Positions 8,588 through 18,178 of a stretch of DNA of 64,000 nt are shown in pieces (position 1 is the stretch's first letter; every line of letters begins with the position of its first letter). Under the pieces are notes generated by a model. It made no database searches. It worked only from the letters and a program-made list of their open reading frames with translations, and had not been told where the DNA came from. The translations under genes and the position numbers were made by a program. The DNA comes from Flavobacterium sp. WC2421 (lineage in GTDB: Bacteria > Bacteroidota > Bacteroidia > Flavobacteriales > Flavobacteriaceae), in assembly GCF_040822115.1 (NCBI RefSeq), contig NZ_CP162004.1:1364001-1428000 (forward strand), read 5' to 3'.

Positions 8588-11065
8588 ATGAAGAAGAATA
8601 TACTATTGTTTTTGTTGTTATTAACAAATGTCATAATAGGGCAAACTAAAGTTAGTGGGATTGTTGTTGATAAATCAAATCAACCAGTTCCTTTTGCAAA
8701 TGTAATTTTTAAGGATTCTAATACTGGTGTTTTGTCAAATGAGGACGGGCGTTTCTATATCGAGTCTGCTCAAAACTATACGGCATTAATTGTTACTTCA
8801 GTAGGGTATTCGGATAAAGAAATTTCTTTGTCAAAATTAATTAACTATGATTTTAAAGTACAAATAAACGAAGCCGAAAGTTTAAAAGAGGTTGTTATTT
8901 TTACGGGAAAGACATCTAAAAAAAACAACCCCGCTCTTGATATTCTTCGAAAAATTTGGGAGAGAAAACGTAAAAATGGTCTTTCTCAATTTGATCAATA
9001 TCAAATGGAGAAATATGAAAAAGTAGAATTTGACATGAACACAATTGATAGTGCGTTTATGAAGAATAAACTTTTCAAAGGAATGGAGTTTATTTTTAAT
9101 CACATAGATACTTCAAACGTTACAGGGAAAACGTATCTGCCCATTTTTATAAATGAGTCCTTATATGATGTTTATGGAAATAATAAAATTAATAAGGTTA
9201 AAGAGAAAATAAAAGCAAATAAAAACTCTGGATTTAGTAACAACCAACAAATTTTATCATTTGTAAAAGATTTGTATTCTGATTATGATATTTACAATAA
9301 TCACCTTACTTTTTTTGATAAGAGTTTTACAAGTCCATTATCTAAAACAGGAATAGATACCTATAATTATATCCTAAGAGATAGCGCGTATATTGATAAA
9401 AAATGGTGCTATAATATTTTATTTTATCCGAGACGGAAAAACGAATTGACTTTCAAGGGGGACTTTTGGGTTAGTGATACCACATTTGCAATTAAAAAAA
9501 TTAATATGGCAGTGACAAAAAGTGCCAATATTAACTGGGTGAAAGATATTTATATCGAACAAGAATTTGAAGTGCAAAACGACTCTATTTTTCTCTTAAC
9601 TCGAGATTATATGATGTCGGATTTTGCCTTGAATAAAAAAGACGAATCAAAGGGGGTCTATGGTAAGCGAACTACATTGTATCAAAATCATAAATTTAAT
9701 ATAGAAAAACCTACTACTTTTTATAAAGATGAGGTAAATTATATTGATAATGAAGTTTACAATAAATCAGATGAATTCTGGGAAGAAAACAGGTTTGAAA
9801 ATCTGAATAAAGATGAAAAAGGGGTTTATAAAATGCTGGATACCTTGCAAACCGTCAAGAAGTTTAAGCAAATTTATAGTTTAGTTCAGGTACTTGGGAG
9901 CGGTTATATACCCATAGGTCATTTTGATTATGGTCCAATTTTTTCTTCTTTTGGTTACAATGAAGTAGAAGGAGTGCGTTTGAGAGCAGGAGGAAGGACT
10001 TATTTTGGACCTAATGATGCTTGGAGATTACAAGGGTATACTGCTTATGGTTTTGATGACAATAAATTCAAGTATGGCCTGTCTGGGAAATGGATGGTGG
10101 ATAAGAAAAAGAGAATCATAATTTCTGGGGGTAATAGAAGGGATATTGAACAAATTGGAGCAAGTTTAACCACAACAAATGATGTTTTGGGTAGAAGTTT
10201 TGCTTCGTCATCTGTTTTTTCATCAGGAAGTAATGGTAAATTGACTAATATAAACCTGACAAATGTGGGTGTCGAAATGGAACCCATTAAAAATCTTACG
10301 TTCCAAGCTGGTTTTTCATATAGAACATTAGAGTCTGCATCTCCTACTTTTAGTTTGGATTATTTTACAGATGCAACAAATACATCCATTAAAAGTGATG
10401 TAAAACAATCCGAAGTTAATTTTCAGGTTGAATATACACCTAATAGGAAAACAATTGGTTATGGAGTAGAACGTTCTAATGTTGATAGTCCATTTAGTCG
10501 TTTTTATGTCAATTACAGTCATGGTTTTAAAGGTTTGTTGAATAGTGATTTTAAGTACGAAAAAATTCAATTGTATTATAAGCAACCTATAATTATAGGA
10601 CCACTAGGTCGTTCAAATGTGATTATGGAAGTGGGTAAAACTTTTGGTACTATTCCACTTGGTTTGATGAGTGTGATTCCAGGAAATCAAACTTATTTTA
10701 CAATTGAAAATACGTTTAGCAATCTTAATTTTTATGAGTTTGTAACAGATCAATATGCTACATTACAATGGGAACATAACTTTGGAGGACGAATTTTCTC
10801 TAGAATTCCATTTATGAGAAAACTCAACTGGAGAGAAATAATAGGGGCAAAAGGTGTTTATGGAACCATTTCAGATGCCAATAGAGCCATTAACGCTTCG
10901 GGTTTAAATTATGTAGCTCCAGAAAATGTGTATTGGGAATATAGTGCTGGAATCGGTAATATCTTCAAAGTATTTAGAATCGATTTTGCTTGGAGAGGAA
11001 GTTATTTAAATACACCAGATACACAGCGTTTTTCAGTGAAAGGATCTTTTGGTTTCTATTTTTAA
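8588..11065 (+). CDS. DUF5686 and carboxypeptidase-regulatory-like domain outer-membrane protein
   Basis: 825 residues. A signal peptide (MKKNILLFLLLLTNVIIGQ) precedes a carboxypeptidase-D regulatory-like beta-sandwich (about 21-100: VSGIVVDKSNQPVPFANVIF, VTSVGYSDKEISL), as found at the N-terminus of Bacteroidetes TonB-linked proteins. The rest is the DUF5686 region, with a long series of beta-strand repeats rich in Y/F/N and a terminal strand ending in F (VKGSFGFYF), consistent with an outer-membrane barrel. No TonB plug is visible. Function unknown; single gene between two terminator-like regions. Confidence 0.82.
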   Translation: MKKNILLFLLLLTNVIIGQTKVSGIVVDKSNQPVPFANVIFKDSNTGVLSNEDGRFYIESAQNYTALIVTSVGYSDKEISLSKLINYDFKVQINEAESLKEVVIFTGKTSKKNNPALDILRKIWERKRKNGLSQFDQYQMEKYEKVEFDMNTIDSAFMKNKLFKGMEFIFNHIDTSNVTGKTYLPIFINESLYDVYGNNKINKVKEKIKANKNSGFSNNQQILSFVKDLYSDYDIYNNHLTFFDKSFTSPLSKTGIDTYNYILRDSAYIDKKWCYNILFYPRRKNELTFKGDFWVSDTTFAIKKINMAVTKSANINWVKDIYIEQEFEVQNDSIFLLTRDYMMSDFALNKKDESKGVYGKRTTLYQNHKFNIEKPTTFYKDEVNYIDNEVYNKSDEFWEENRFENLNKDEKGVYKMLDTLQTVKKFKQIYSLVQVLGSGYIPIGHFDYGPIFSSFGYNEVEGVRLRAGGRTYFGPNDAWRLQGYTAYGFDDNKFKYGLSGKWMVDKKKRIIISGGNRRDIEQIGASLTTTNDVLGRSFASSSVFSSGSNGKLTNINLTNVGVEMEPIKNLTFQAGFSYRTLESASPTFSLDYFTDATNTSIKSDVKQSEVNFQVEYTPNRKTIGYGVERSNVDSPFSRFYVNYSHGFKGLLNSDFKYEKIQLYYKQPIIIGPLGRSNVIMEVGKTFGTIPLGLMSVIPGNQTYFTIENTFSNLNFYEFVTDQYATLQWEHNFGGRIFSRIPFMRKLNWREIIGAKGVYGTISDANRAINASGLNYVAPENVYWEYSAGIGNIFKVFRIDFAWRGSYLNTPDTQRFSVKGSFGFYF

Positions 11066-11068
11066 TTT

Positions 11069-11089
11069 ATGCTGAACTTGTTTCAGTAT
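11069..11089. repeat. Dispersed hairpin repeat, copy 1
   Basis: ATGCTGAACTTG then TTTCAGTAT forms an 8-bp stem with a small loop. It is identical at 20 of 21 positions to 33600-33620, inside the metH riboswitch. Confidence 0.8.
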
Positions 11090-11103
11090 CTGGAGCTATA
11101 TCC

Positions 11104-11172
11104 AGCTATTCGTTTCAATCTTTTCTTTTTTAAAGAAAAAAAGAAAAGGATTTTCACTGCTATCTGGGCTAA
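11104..11172 (+). repeat. REP-like dispersed element, copy 1
   Basis: Left arm GCTATTCGTTTCAATC, a central A/T hairpin (CTTTTC...GAAAAG) and right arm GGATTTTCACTGCTATC. The same arms with a different central hairpin occur at 33733-33822 (same orientation) and 35093-35202 (reverse). The ~300-bp gap between the DUF5686 gene and ppa holds this element, the preceding hairpin repeat, a small CTGGA/TCCAG hairpin and the ppa promoter; I see no gene in it. Confidence 0.7.
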
Positions 11173-11304
11173 AAAAAAAGAGTTCAAAGGCGATGGTAAT
11201 ATTTTTTTTAATTGTAACATTATTATTTAAAGAAAACACTTTTGTCCTTTCTCGTTGATAAATTGTAAAGCTTTTGTCTCATTGTGTTTTAAGATAAATA
11301 ATTC

Positions 11305-11335
11305 TTGTAATAAATGTGTTTTTACCTTACTTTTG
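11305..11335 (+). promoter_or_regulatory. Promoter of ppa
   Basis: TTG at 11305-11307 and TACTTTTG at 11328-11335, spacing 20 bp, about 38 bp upstream of the ppa start; matches the Bacteroidetes consensus. Confidence 0.6.
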
Positions 11336-11373
11336 CTCACGCATAGATATAGAATTTAAGACAATATAATAAA

Positions 11374-11904
11374 ATGACTGCAGATAAAATAACAACTTTC
11401 GATGTGTTAATCGAAATTCCAAGAGGAAGTAGAAATAAATACGAGTATGATTTCGAAATAAAAAGAATGCGTTTTGATAGAATGTTATTCTCTTCAATGA
11501 TGTATCCAGCTGATTATGGTTTCATTCCTGAAACTTTAGCTTTAGATGGAGATCCACTTGATGTATTGGTTTTAGTAAATGAACCCACTTTTCCAGGATG
11601 TGTAATGGAAGTAAAGCCAATTGGTGTTTTCCACATGGCAGATGATAAAGGACCAGATGAAAAAGTAATTTGCGTACCAGTTTCAGATCCAATTTGGAAT
11701 TCATTAAATGACTTGTCTGATATGAATCCACACTTACTAAAAGAAATTGAACATTTCTTTCAAGTATACAAAGATCTTGAAAACAAAACAGTTGATGTTG
11801 GTGGCTGGGGAGATGTAGGTGAAGCGTATGACATCATAAAAAAATGTACAGATCGTTTTAATCAAATCGAAAACAAACCAGAGGGATTATTTAGTATTAA
11901 ATAA
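11374..11904 (+). CDS. ppa: Soluble inorganic pyrophosphatase (family I)
   Basis: 176 residues. The metal-binding signature is LDGDPLDVLVLV (about 57-68), with the upstream IEIPRGSRNKYEYD and MMYPADYGFIPE segments of family I enzymes. It hydrolyses PPi to phosphate in the cytoplasm, pulling biosynthetic reactions forward. It is followed by its own terminator, then by a membrane pyrophosphatase that conserves the same energy as an ion gradient. Confidence 0.95.
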   Translation: MTADKITTFDVLIEIPRGSRNKYEYDFEIKRMRFDRMLFSSMMYPADYGFIPETLALDGDPLDVLVLVNEPTFPGCVMEVKPIGVFHMADDKGPDEKVICVPVSDPIWNSLNDLSDMNPHLLKEIEHFFQVYKDLENKTVDVGGWGDVGEAYDIIKKCTDRFNQIENKPEGLFSIK

Positions 11905-11924
11905 TTTTATCCTATAAATTTTAC

Positions 11925-11962
11925 AAAAAAAGCAATATTCTATAAAGAGTATTGCTTTTTTT
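11925..11962 (+). terminator. Terminator between the two pyrophosphatase genes
   Basis: AAAAAGCAATA / TATTGCTTTTT stem around a 12-nt loop followed by T's. Confidence 0.85.
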
Positions 11963-12016
11963 ATTTAAATTCGTTTCCTATACTATTGATTATTAACCAA
12001 AAACCAAAACGAATTT

Positions 12017-14482
12017 ATGAATACAATTATGATTTACTTGCCAATAGTAATGGCATTTGTTGGACTTCTGTTTATGTGGGTTAAAAGAGCTTGGGTGTTA
12101 AAACAAGATCCTGGAGATGGAAAAATGAAAGAGATTTCAGATCACATCTACGAAGGAGCATTAGCATTTCTTAAAGCAGAATATAGGTTATTAACATTTT
12201 TCGTAATAGGAGCAAGTATTGCATTGGCAGGGGTTTCTTATTTCGTGCCGACTACAAATATATTAATCGTAGTAGCTTTTGTTTTTGGAGCGTTTTTTTC
12301 TGCCCTCGCGGGGAATATGGGAATGAAAATAGCAACTAAAACAAATGTAAGAACAACACAAGCTGCTCGTACCAGTTTGCCACAAGCTTTAAAAGTTTCT
12401 TTTGGTGGTGGGACTGTAATGGGATTAGGTGTAGCGGGGTTGGCCGTTTTAGGGTTAACTTCTTTCTTTATTTTCTTTTTTCATTACTTCATGAATGGGG
12501 TTTGGACTTCTAATGAAGACATGACAATTGTTCTAGAGACATTGGCAGGGTTCTCACTTGGTGCTGAATCTATCGCTTTGTTTGCTCGTGTAGGAGGTGG
12601 TATTTATACTAAAGCAGCCGATGTTGGCGCTGATTTAGTAGGTAAAGTAGAAGCAGGTATTCCTGAAGATGATCCTCGTAATCCAGCAACTATTGCTGAT
12701 AATGTGGGCGATAATGTGGGTGATGTAGCAGGTATGGGGGCCGATTTATTTGGTTCTTACGTAGCTACCGTTTTAGCGGCTATGGTACTAGGTAATTATG
12801 TTATCAAAGATATGGGTGGGAAGATCGAGGATGTCTTTGGAGGAATCGGTCCTATATTATTACCGATGGCTATTGCTGGTTTCGGAATATTGTTTTCCAT
12901 CATCGGAACGATGCTGGTAAAAATTACTGATGTGAATGCTAAAGAAGCTCAAGTTCAAAAAGCGTTAAACATCGGGAACTGGGTTTCTATTGGTCTTACT
13001 ACCATTGCTTGTTATTTTTTAGTGCAATATATGTTACCTACAACAATGAAAATGGAATTTTTTGGTGAAGGAATACAGGATATCTCTTCAATGCGCGTAT
13101 TCTACGCTACTATCGTAGGTTTAGTAGTTGGGGCAACAATTTCATCAGTAACGGAGTATTATACAGGATTGGGGACAAAACCAGTAATGGCAATTGTACA
13201 AAAATCAAGTACTGGAGCTGGAACTAATGTTATTGCAGGATTAGCAACAGGAATGATTTCTACTTTTCCAACAGTTTTATTATTCGCAGCCGCCATTTGG
13301 ACTTCATATGCTTTTGCAGGATTTTACGGTGTGGCTCTAGCAGCTTCGGCAATGATGGCCACTACAGCGATGCAATTAGCAATTGATGCTTTTGGACCAA
13401 TATCTGATAATGCTGGTGGAATTGCTGAAATGAGCGAATTGCCAAAAGAAGTACGTACTAGAACAGATATTTTAGACTCTGTAGGGAATACTACAGCGGC
13501 AACTGGTAAAGGTTTTGCTATAGCTTCTGCAGCATTGACTTCATTGGCTTTATTTGCAGCATATGTAACATTTACGGGGATTGATGGGATTAATATTTTT
13601 AAAGCACCTGTTTTGGCCATGTTATTTGTAGGAGGAATGATACCAGTAGTTTTCTCCGCATTAGCGATGAACTCAGTGGGAAAAGCTGCTATGGATATGG
13701 TGTATGAAGTGCGTCGTCAGTTTAAAGAAATTCCTGGAATTATGGAAGGAACTGGCAAACCTGAATATGCAAAATGTGTTGATATTTCTACAAAAGCCGC
13801 ATTACGTGAAATGATGTTGCCGGGAATCTTGACCATTGGTTTTCCGATTGCAATTGTAATACTTGGTAAGTTAGTTTATGGCGATAATAACCAATTGATT
13901 GCGGAAATGCTTGGAGGTTATATGGCTGGAGTTACCGTTTCTGGTGTGCTTTGGGCTGTTTTTCAAAATAATGCAGGTGGCGCTTGGGATAACGCTAAGA
14001 AGTCTTTTGAGGCAGGTGTTATGATTAATGGAGAAATGACGTATAAAGGATCTGAAGCGCATAAAGCTGCAGTCACTGGAGATACTGTTGGAGATCCATT
14101 TAAAGATACATCAGGACCATCTATGAATATTTTAATTAAACTTACTTGTTTGATAGGATTAGTTATGGCACCAATTTTAGGTAATGGTAGTCATACTATT
14201 TCTGATTCTAAGGCTAGTTGTTGTATGACAACTGGGTCATGTACTTCGATGTCTAAAGAAGAGTGTATTGCAAAAGGATGTACAAATCCATCTTGTGAAC
14301 ACATGATGTCAGGGAATAAAATGATGCATGAAGAAGTCTCTAAACAAATAATGATTGAAAAAACAAGTGTAAACGGAACTGTTGTAGGAACAGTAACTAC
14401 AACTGTTAATGGGAAAGTAGATACCCAAGTTTTTGAAGGTACGGATGCTGAGGTTCAGGCAAAAATTGATGCTTTGAAGTAA
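12017..14482 (+). CDS. hppA: Membrane-bound ion-translocating pyrophosphatase with a Cys-rich tail
   Basis: 821 residues, about 16 transmembrane helices. The PPi-binding site is present ([33 protein letters not shown]). The segment [10 protein letters not shown] has alanine where K+-independent enzymes have lysine, so this should be a K+-dependent enzyme; whether it moves Na+ or H+ is not settled by eye. Residues 722-821 extend beyond the usual C-terminus: six cysteines at 735, 736, 742, 750, 755 and 760, then a soluble stretch with NGTVVG and NGKVDT. The tail is unusual for the family. Own transcript between terminators. Confidence 0.93.
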   Translation: MNTIMIYLPIVMAFVGLLFMWVKRAWVLKQDPGDGKMKEISDHIYEGALAFLKAEYRLLTFFVIGASIALAGVSYFVPTTNILIVVAFVFGAFFSALAGNMGMKIATKTNVRTTQAARTSLPQALKVSFGGGTVMGLGVAGLAVLGLTSFFIFFFHYFMNGVWTSNEDMTIVLETLAGFSLGAESIALFARVGGGIYTKAADVGADLVGKVEAGIPEDDPRNPATIADNVGDNVGDVAGMGADLFGSYVATVLAAMVLGNYVIKDMGGKIEDVFGGIGPILLPMAIAGFGILFSIIGTMLVKITDVNAKEAQVQKALNIGNWVSIGLTTIACYFLVQYMLPTTMKMEFFGEGIQDISSMRVFYATIVGLVVGATISSVTEYYTGLGTKPVMAIVQKSSTGAGTNVIAGLATGMISTFPTVLLFAAAIWTSYAFAGFYGVALAASAMMATTAMQLAIDAFGPISDNAGGIAEMSELPKEVRTRTDILDSVGNTTAATGKGFAIASAALTSLALFAAYVTFTGIDGINIFKAPVLAMLFVGGMIPVVFSALAMNSVGKAAMDMVYEVRRQFKEIPGIMEGTGKPEYAKCVDISTKAALREMMLPGILTIGFPIAIVILGKLVYGDNNQLIAEMLGGYMAGVTVSGVLWAVFQNNAGGAWDNAKKSFEAGVMINGEMTYKGSEAHKAAVTGDTVGDPFKDTSGPSMNILIKLTCLIGLVMAPILGNGSHTISDSKASCCMTTGSCTSMSKEECIAKGCTNPSCEHMMSGNKMMHEEVSKQIMIEKTSVNGTVVGTVTTTVNGKVDTQVFEGTDAEVQAKIDALK

Positions 14483-14498
14483 TGCTTTTTACTTATAA

Positions 14499-14532
14499 CG
14501 AAAAATGCCTCATGAAAGTGAGGCATTTTTCG
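14499..14532. terminator. Bidirectional terminator after hppA
   Basis: Fourteen-bp stem CGAAAAATGCCTCA / TGAGGCATTTTTCG, with T's on both strands; it serves hppA and the convergent kinase gene. Confidence 0.9.
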
Positions 14533-14590
14533 TTTTATATTTTAATTGAGTTATGGTTTCTTTTTCCTAGCAATAGAGTCGGGGAAAGAA

Positions 14591-15205
14591 CTAAAACAAT
14601 CCGTTTATTTCAGTATCTATGCGGTGTATGATGCCTCCTAAATCTTCTGGATTGTCGACAAAATTAATATTATCAACGTCTATAATAAGTAACTTCCCTC
14701 TATCATAAGTATGAATCCATGCTTCATAGCGTTCGTTCAAACGGCTTAAATAATCAATAGAAATTGTGGATTCGTATTCGCGGCCACGTTTGTGAATTTG
14801 ACCAACTAAGTTAGGAATGGAACTTCTTAAATAAATCAATAAATCGGGTGCTTTAACTGTTGATTCCATTAGTTCAAAGAGAGAACTGTAATTCTGGAAA
14901 TCACGATTTGTCATTAATCCCATCGAATAAAGATTGGGAGCAAAGATATGTGCGTCCTCATAAATGGTTCTGTCCTGAATAATTTTTTTACCACTTTCAC
15001 GAATTTGCATTACTTGACGGAAACGACTATTCAAGAAATAAATTTGTAAATTAAAGGACCAACGTTCCATTTGATGATAGAAGTCATCCAAATATGGATT
15101 GTCAACAACATCTTCAAAATGGGGTTCCCATTTAAAGTGTTTCGCTAATAAACGTGTTAAAGTTGTTTTTCCAGATCCAATGTTTCCTGCTACTGCTATG
15201 TGCAT
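14591..15205 (-). CDS. Deoxynucleoside kinase
   Basis: 204 residues. The P-loop is GNIGSGKTTL (7-16); the ERWSFNLQIYFLNSRF helix, the DRTIYEDAHIFA motif (the DRS-like substrate site) and the lid RGREYESTISIDYL match the dNK/dGK-dAK family. It phosphorylates deoxynucleosides for salvage; purine or pyrimidine preference cannot be read from sequence alone. Its ATG overlaps the stop codon of the upstream gene by one base, so translation is probably coupled. Confidence 0.88.
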   Translation of the reverse strand: MHIAVAGNIGSGKTTLTRLLAKHFKWEPHFEDVVDNPYLDDFYHQMERWSFNLQIYFLNSRFRQVMQIRESGKKIIQDRTIYEDAHIFAPNLYSMGLMTNRDFQNYSSLFELMESTVKAPDLLIYLRSSIPNLVGQIHKRGREYESTISIDYLSRLNERYEAWIHTYDRGKLLIIDVDNINFVDNPEDLGGIIHRIDTEINGLF

Positions 15206-15996
15206 TATGGTATTGTGATTTTATAATTTGTAATTCCCTCTGATGTAAAAATAGATAAAATTTGGTCTTTGTAGCTGAAATTTTTAAAGGTTTTTTCTAA
15301 AATTTCAATTTCATATTTTTCATTTTTGTCAATATCTTCAATACTAAGGATTGAATTCTTAGAAATGAGGTATTGATTTTCGGTGATGATTTTTATTTGA
15401 TCAAAATCAATGGTTTTTATCTTTGTAGTTATTTTGCCAAAACGGTCACATGAATACCAATTGTGTTTTTTATCGACCCAATAAAATGTTGTAAGATTGG
15501 ATTGGTAGTATTTTATACTTTCAGGAAACGAAGTTGAGATAGATTTATATTCGTTTTTTAAATAATCATATAAACCTATTTGCTGATTCAAACTATTGTA
15601 CACCCACAATTGGTTTTGGGAAGCTATTCCTACTGCATTTGCAACTATTGGAGTTGGGTTTTCTGAAAAGTTTATTTTTTGAATTTCATTCAATTGATTG
15701 TCTAAAATGATAACTGAATTGAAGTTTTCGTAGAATAAAATAATTTTCAAAGGATTTTGAATGTCCACTTTTGTGATTTTGCCTAAAGCAATATTTTTAT
15801 AGTCTAACGATTCACCGTCTTTAGTTTTGGTGAACACATTATTTTTAATGGTGTAATGAAAACCAAATTGGTCATAACCTATAAATTCATCAGCATCGAT
15901 TGCAATGTAATTTAACTTTGAAGCAAATAGCATTTTGTTCTGTCCAAAAACAGTAGCGATCGAGCTAAAAAAAAATAATACAATCAAGTTTTTCAT
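15205..15996 (-). CDS. Exported protein with propeller-like repeats, unknown function
   Basis: 263 residues. A signal peptide (MKNLIVLFFFSSIATVFGQ) is followed by repeated beta-strand blocks with patterns such as LNYIAIDADEFIGYD, IVANAVGIASQNQLWVYN and IGLYDYLKNEYKSI, resembling a short beta-propeller. I do not recognise a named family. It is translationally coupled to the deoxynucleoside kinase downstream, but nothing in the sequence explains a functional link. Confidence 0.7.
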   Translation of the reverse strand: MKNLIVLFFFSSIATVFGQNKMLFASKLNYIAIDADEFIGYDQFGFHYTIKNNVFTKTKDGESLDYKNIALGKITKVDIQNPLKIILFYENFNSVIILDNQLNEIQKINFSENPTPIVANAVGIASQNQLWVYNSLNQQIGLYDYLKNEYKSISTSFPESIKYYQSNLTTFYWVDKKHNWYSCDRFGKITTKIKTIDFDQIKIITENQYLISKNSILSIEDIDKNEKYEIEILEKTFKNFSYKDQILSIFTSEGITNYKITIP

Positions 15997-16068
15997 AATG
16001 CAGGCAAATTACAAAAAAAGCATTATACTATTTTTTTTATTTTATAAGAATATAACTGGTGCAAAATG

Positions 16069-16097
16069 AAAAACCCAGCTTAAGAGCTGGGTTTTTT
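16069..16097. terminator. Terminator of metK
   Basis: AAAACCCAGCT / AGCTGGGTTTT stem with a 4-nt loop and T runs on both strands. It ends metK on the minus strand. Confidence 0.88.
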
Positions 16098-16118
16098 GTA
16101 TAACTGAATTTAAATTAA

Positions 16119-17369
16119 TTACAATCCAAAAGCCGTTTTAACTTGGTCAACAAAGTCTAATTTTTCCCATGTGAACAACTCAACTTCAACAGTTTTTGTT
16201 AATCCTCCTGGAGCAGAAAAAGTTTTCGTTACCGTTTCAGGTGTACGTCCCATATGTCCGTAAGCAGCTGTTTCACTGTAGATAGGATTTCTTAATTTTA
16301 AGCGTTGTTCAATAAAGTAAGGACGCATATCAAAGATAGCTTCTACTTTTTTAGCAATTTCACCGTCAGTCAAGTTCAATTTTGATGTTCCGTAGGTCTC
16401 AATAAAGATTCCCATAGGTTTAGCAACACCAATAGCGTACGATACTTGTACTAAAATTTCACTAGCAACACCAGCAGCAACCAAGTTTTTAGCGATATGA
16501 CGAGTTGCATAAGCAGCACTTCTATCTACTTTACTAGGGTCTTTACCTGAGAATGCACCTCCACCATGAGCACCTTTTCCGCCGTAAGTATCCACAATGA
16601 TTTTTCTACCAGTCAAACCAGTATCTCCATGAGGTCCACCTATTACAAATTTACCTGTTGGGTTAATGTGGTAGTGAATCGCATCGTTAAATAAATGAGC
16701 GCTTTTTGGGTTTTTTGCAATGATTCTAGGAATCAAGATTTCCACAATGTCTTTCTTGATTTTAGCAAGCATAATCGCTTCTTCGTCAAAATCATCATGT
16801 TGAGTTGATATAACAATCGCGTCAATACGAGTTGGGATGTTATCATCACTATATTCAAGTGTTACTTGAGATTTAGCGTCAGGACGTAAATAAGTGATTG
16901 CTGTATTTTCACGTCTTAATAGGGCTAATTCTTGTAATAATTTATGAGATAAATCAAGTGCCAATGGCATATAATTCTCTGTTTCGTTTGTAGCGTAACC
17001 AAACATCATTCCTTGATCACCCGCTCCTTGTTCTTCTGGATTAGAACGGTCAACACCTTGATTAATATCTGCTGATTGTTCGTGAATTGCCGAAAGAATA
17101 CCACAAGAATTGGCTTCAAACATATATTCGCTTTTGGTGTAACCGATCTTTCTGATTACTTCACGAGCAATGTTTTGTACATCTAAATAGGTATTTGATT
17201 TTACCTCACCTGCTAAAATTACTTGACCTGTAGTCACTAAAGTTTCACAAGCTACTTTTGAATCAGCGTCAAATGCTAAAAAGTTATCAATTAATGCGTC
17301 TGAAATTTGATCTGCAATTTTGTCTGGATGTCCTTCGCTCACAGATTCTGACGTAAATAAATAAGCCAT
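16119..17369 (-). CDS. metK: S-adenosylmethionine synthetase
   Basis: 416 residues. The family motifs are clear: [19 protein letters not shown] (N-terminal ATP site), [12 protein letters not shown] (methionine site) and [19 protein letters not shown] (phosphate loop). It condenses methionine and ATP into SAM. The leader (17370-17540) carries a SAM-II-like riboswitch, so the enzyme's own product is expected to shut off its expression. It is monocistronic, diverging from the methionine genes to its right. Confidence 0.97.
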   Translation of the reverse strand: MAYLFTSESVSEGHPDKIADQISDALIDNFLAFDADSKVACETLVTTGQVILAGEVKSNTYLDVQNIAREVIRKIGYTKSEYMFEANSCGILSAIHEQSADINQGVDRSNPEEQGAGDQGMMFGYATNETENYMPLALDLSHKLLQELALLRRENTAITYLRPDAKSQVTLEYSDDNIPTRIDAIVISTQHDDFDEEAIMLAKIKKDIVEILIPRIIAKNPKSAHLFNDAIHYHINPTGKFVIGGPHGDTGLTGRKIIVDTYGGKGAHGGGAFSGKDPSKVDRSAAYATRHIAKNLVAAGVASEILVQVSYAIGVAKPMGIFIETYGTSKLNLTDGEIAKKVEAIFDMRPYFIEQRLKLRNPIYSETAAYGHMGRTPETVTKTFSAPGGLTKTVEVELFTWEKLDFVDQVKTAFGL

Positions 17370-17394
17370 AATAATTTTTATTTTAAAATTAAGC

Positions 17395-17444
17395 GAGGAA
17401 AAATAATTGCAAATATCGAGCTAAAGGAGAGTTTCTGCTTTAGC
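17395..17444 (-). promoter_or_regulatory. Expression platform of the metK riboswitch (candidate)
   Basis: GCTAAAG (17444-17438) can pair with CTTTAGC (17426-17420), which would consume the conserved 3' pseudoknot strand. Further on, TTTTTCCTC (17403-17395) is fully complementary to GAGGAAAAA (17527-17519), the 5' P1 strand and start of its loop. These mutually exclusive pairings suggest a switch; no classical T-tailed terminator is evident. Confidence 0.4.
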
Positions 17445-17530
17445 ATTTTTTCTACTGAAAAATTTTCAGTATTCATAATGAATTCGTTTCATTATGAAGA
17501 GGTTGCAATCAGTTCAAATTTTTCCTCTTG
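17434..17530 (-). ncRNA. SAM-II-like riboswitch upstream of metK
   Basis: On the minus strand a 6-bp P1 stem, AAGAGG / CCTCTT (17529-17524 with 17502-17497), encloses a loop with AACTGATTGCAA. Downstream comes AATGCTAAAGCAG. ATTGCAA in the loop and GCTAAA in the 3' strand are the hallmark conserved bases of the SAM-II class, and CTG (17512-17510) / CAG (17437-17435) can form the pseudoknot. Two perfect hairpins (11 bp at 17472-17498; 9 bp at 17453-17471) are inserted between P1 and the 3' strand, unlike the compact alphaproteobacterial form. Class assigned from memory of the consensus. Confidence 0.62.
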
Positions 17531-17540
17531 TATTTGGGTG

Positions 17541-17570
17541 CAAATGTATGAAACCATTTTGAATTGCAAA
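17541..17570 (-). promoter_or_regulatory. Promoter of metK
   Basis: On the minus strand TTTG (17570-17567) and TACATTTG (17548-17541) are 18 bp apart. Transcription would begin just before the P1 stem of the riboswitch. Confidence 0.65.
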
Positions 17571-17913
17571 TTAAACTTAACTATTTTTTAAATTAAAAAT
17601 CAAATTAAATAGTACAACTGGTTTGAGGTCGTGATTTTTAAAAAAGTAGCAGGAGTGCCAGTTTAAAACGAAAAAGTAATTGATTTCATAACATTATCAG
17701 TGTTATTTGTTAATAGTATCTCTGTTTTTCATTTTAAAGATGAAAATATCGTTAAATAGTTGTGAATTATTTGGAAGATACAGAATTAAATAAGATATTT
17801 GTTTCAGTAAAAAATACCAAAGATGAATTTTAATATTTGTAAACAATTTGTAGTCCTATCGAAGAAATTCGGGAGCTAGTTATTGCTTTAAATTATATAT
17901 AATATAATATAGC
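17571..17913. other. Gene-free stretch, possibly the 5' part of a small RNA
   Basis: No credible reading frame on either strand. Weak TTTG-ending boxes occur near 17800 and 17835. GGGAG at 17871-17875 can pair with CTCCC at 17920-17924, inside the first arm of the following terminator, and TTGCT/AGCAA bracket an AT-rich loop (about 17883-17915). This is compatible with a structured non-coding transcript, but I recognise no known RNA family. Confidence 0.3.
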
Positions 17914-17946
17914 AAAAGCCTCCCAAGACAATTGGGAGGCTTTTTT
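17914..17946 (+). terminator. Strong terminator without an upstream protein gene
   Basis: AAAAGCCTCCCAA / TTGGGAGGCTTTT stem with a 5-nt loop and a T run. Upstream on the plus strand there is no coding sequence back to the divergent metK promoter. Confidence 0.85.
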
Positions 17947-18078
17947 AATTTATACAAATAGTACGATTCATAAAAATAAATAAATGAAAATATTTTCAAA
18001 TAAAAAGATTCAGATAGTTGTCGCAATGTTTTGCGATAAGGTCTGTTGATTCCAAAAGTATAAGTTTTATATAACTTG

Positions 18079-18114
18079 AATCCTTTTGGTATTTTGTCCA
18101 AAAGGATTTTTTTT
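18079..18114 (+). terminator. Second strong terminator in the same gene-free region
   Basis: AATCCTTTTGG / CCAAAAGGATT stem with an 8-nt loop, then eight T's. A hairpin TCGCAA / TTGCGA at 18021-18036 lies upstream. It ends just before the 68-residue reading frame, either closing a short RNA from about 17950 or acting as a leader terminator for that gene. Confidence 0.82.
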
Positions 18115-18178
18115 ATTCTGGTATCTAAATTTTTTTAAAATAATAAAGAGAAAACAAACTAACTTAAATATAATTATC

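Noticed and set aside
13324..13620. 98-residue minus-strand frame inside hppA
   Set aside because: Antisense shadow of a highly conserved membrane protein; composition follows the opposite strand.
17800..17946. Assignment of the metK-side transcript to 6S RNA, SRP RNA or RNase P RNA
   Set aside because: None of the conserved sequence hallmarks of these RNAs can be found, so only an unnamed candidate is reported.
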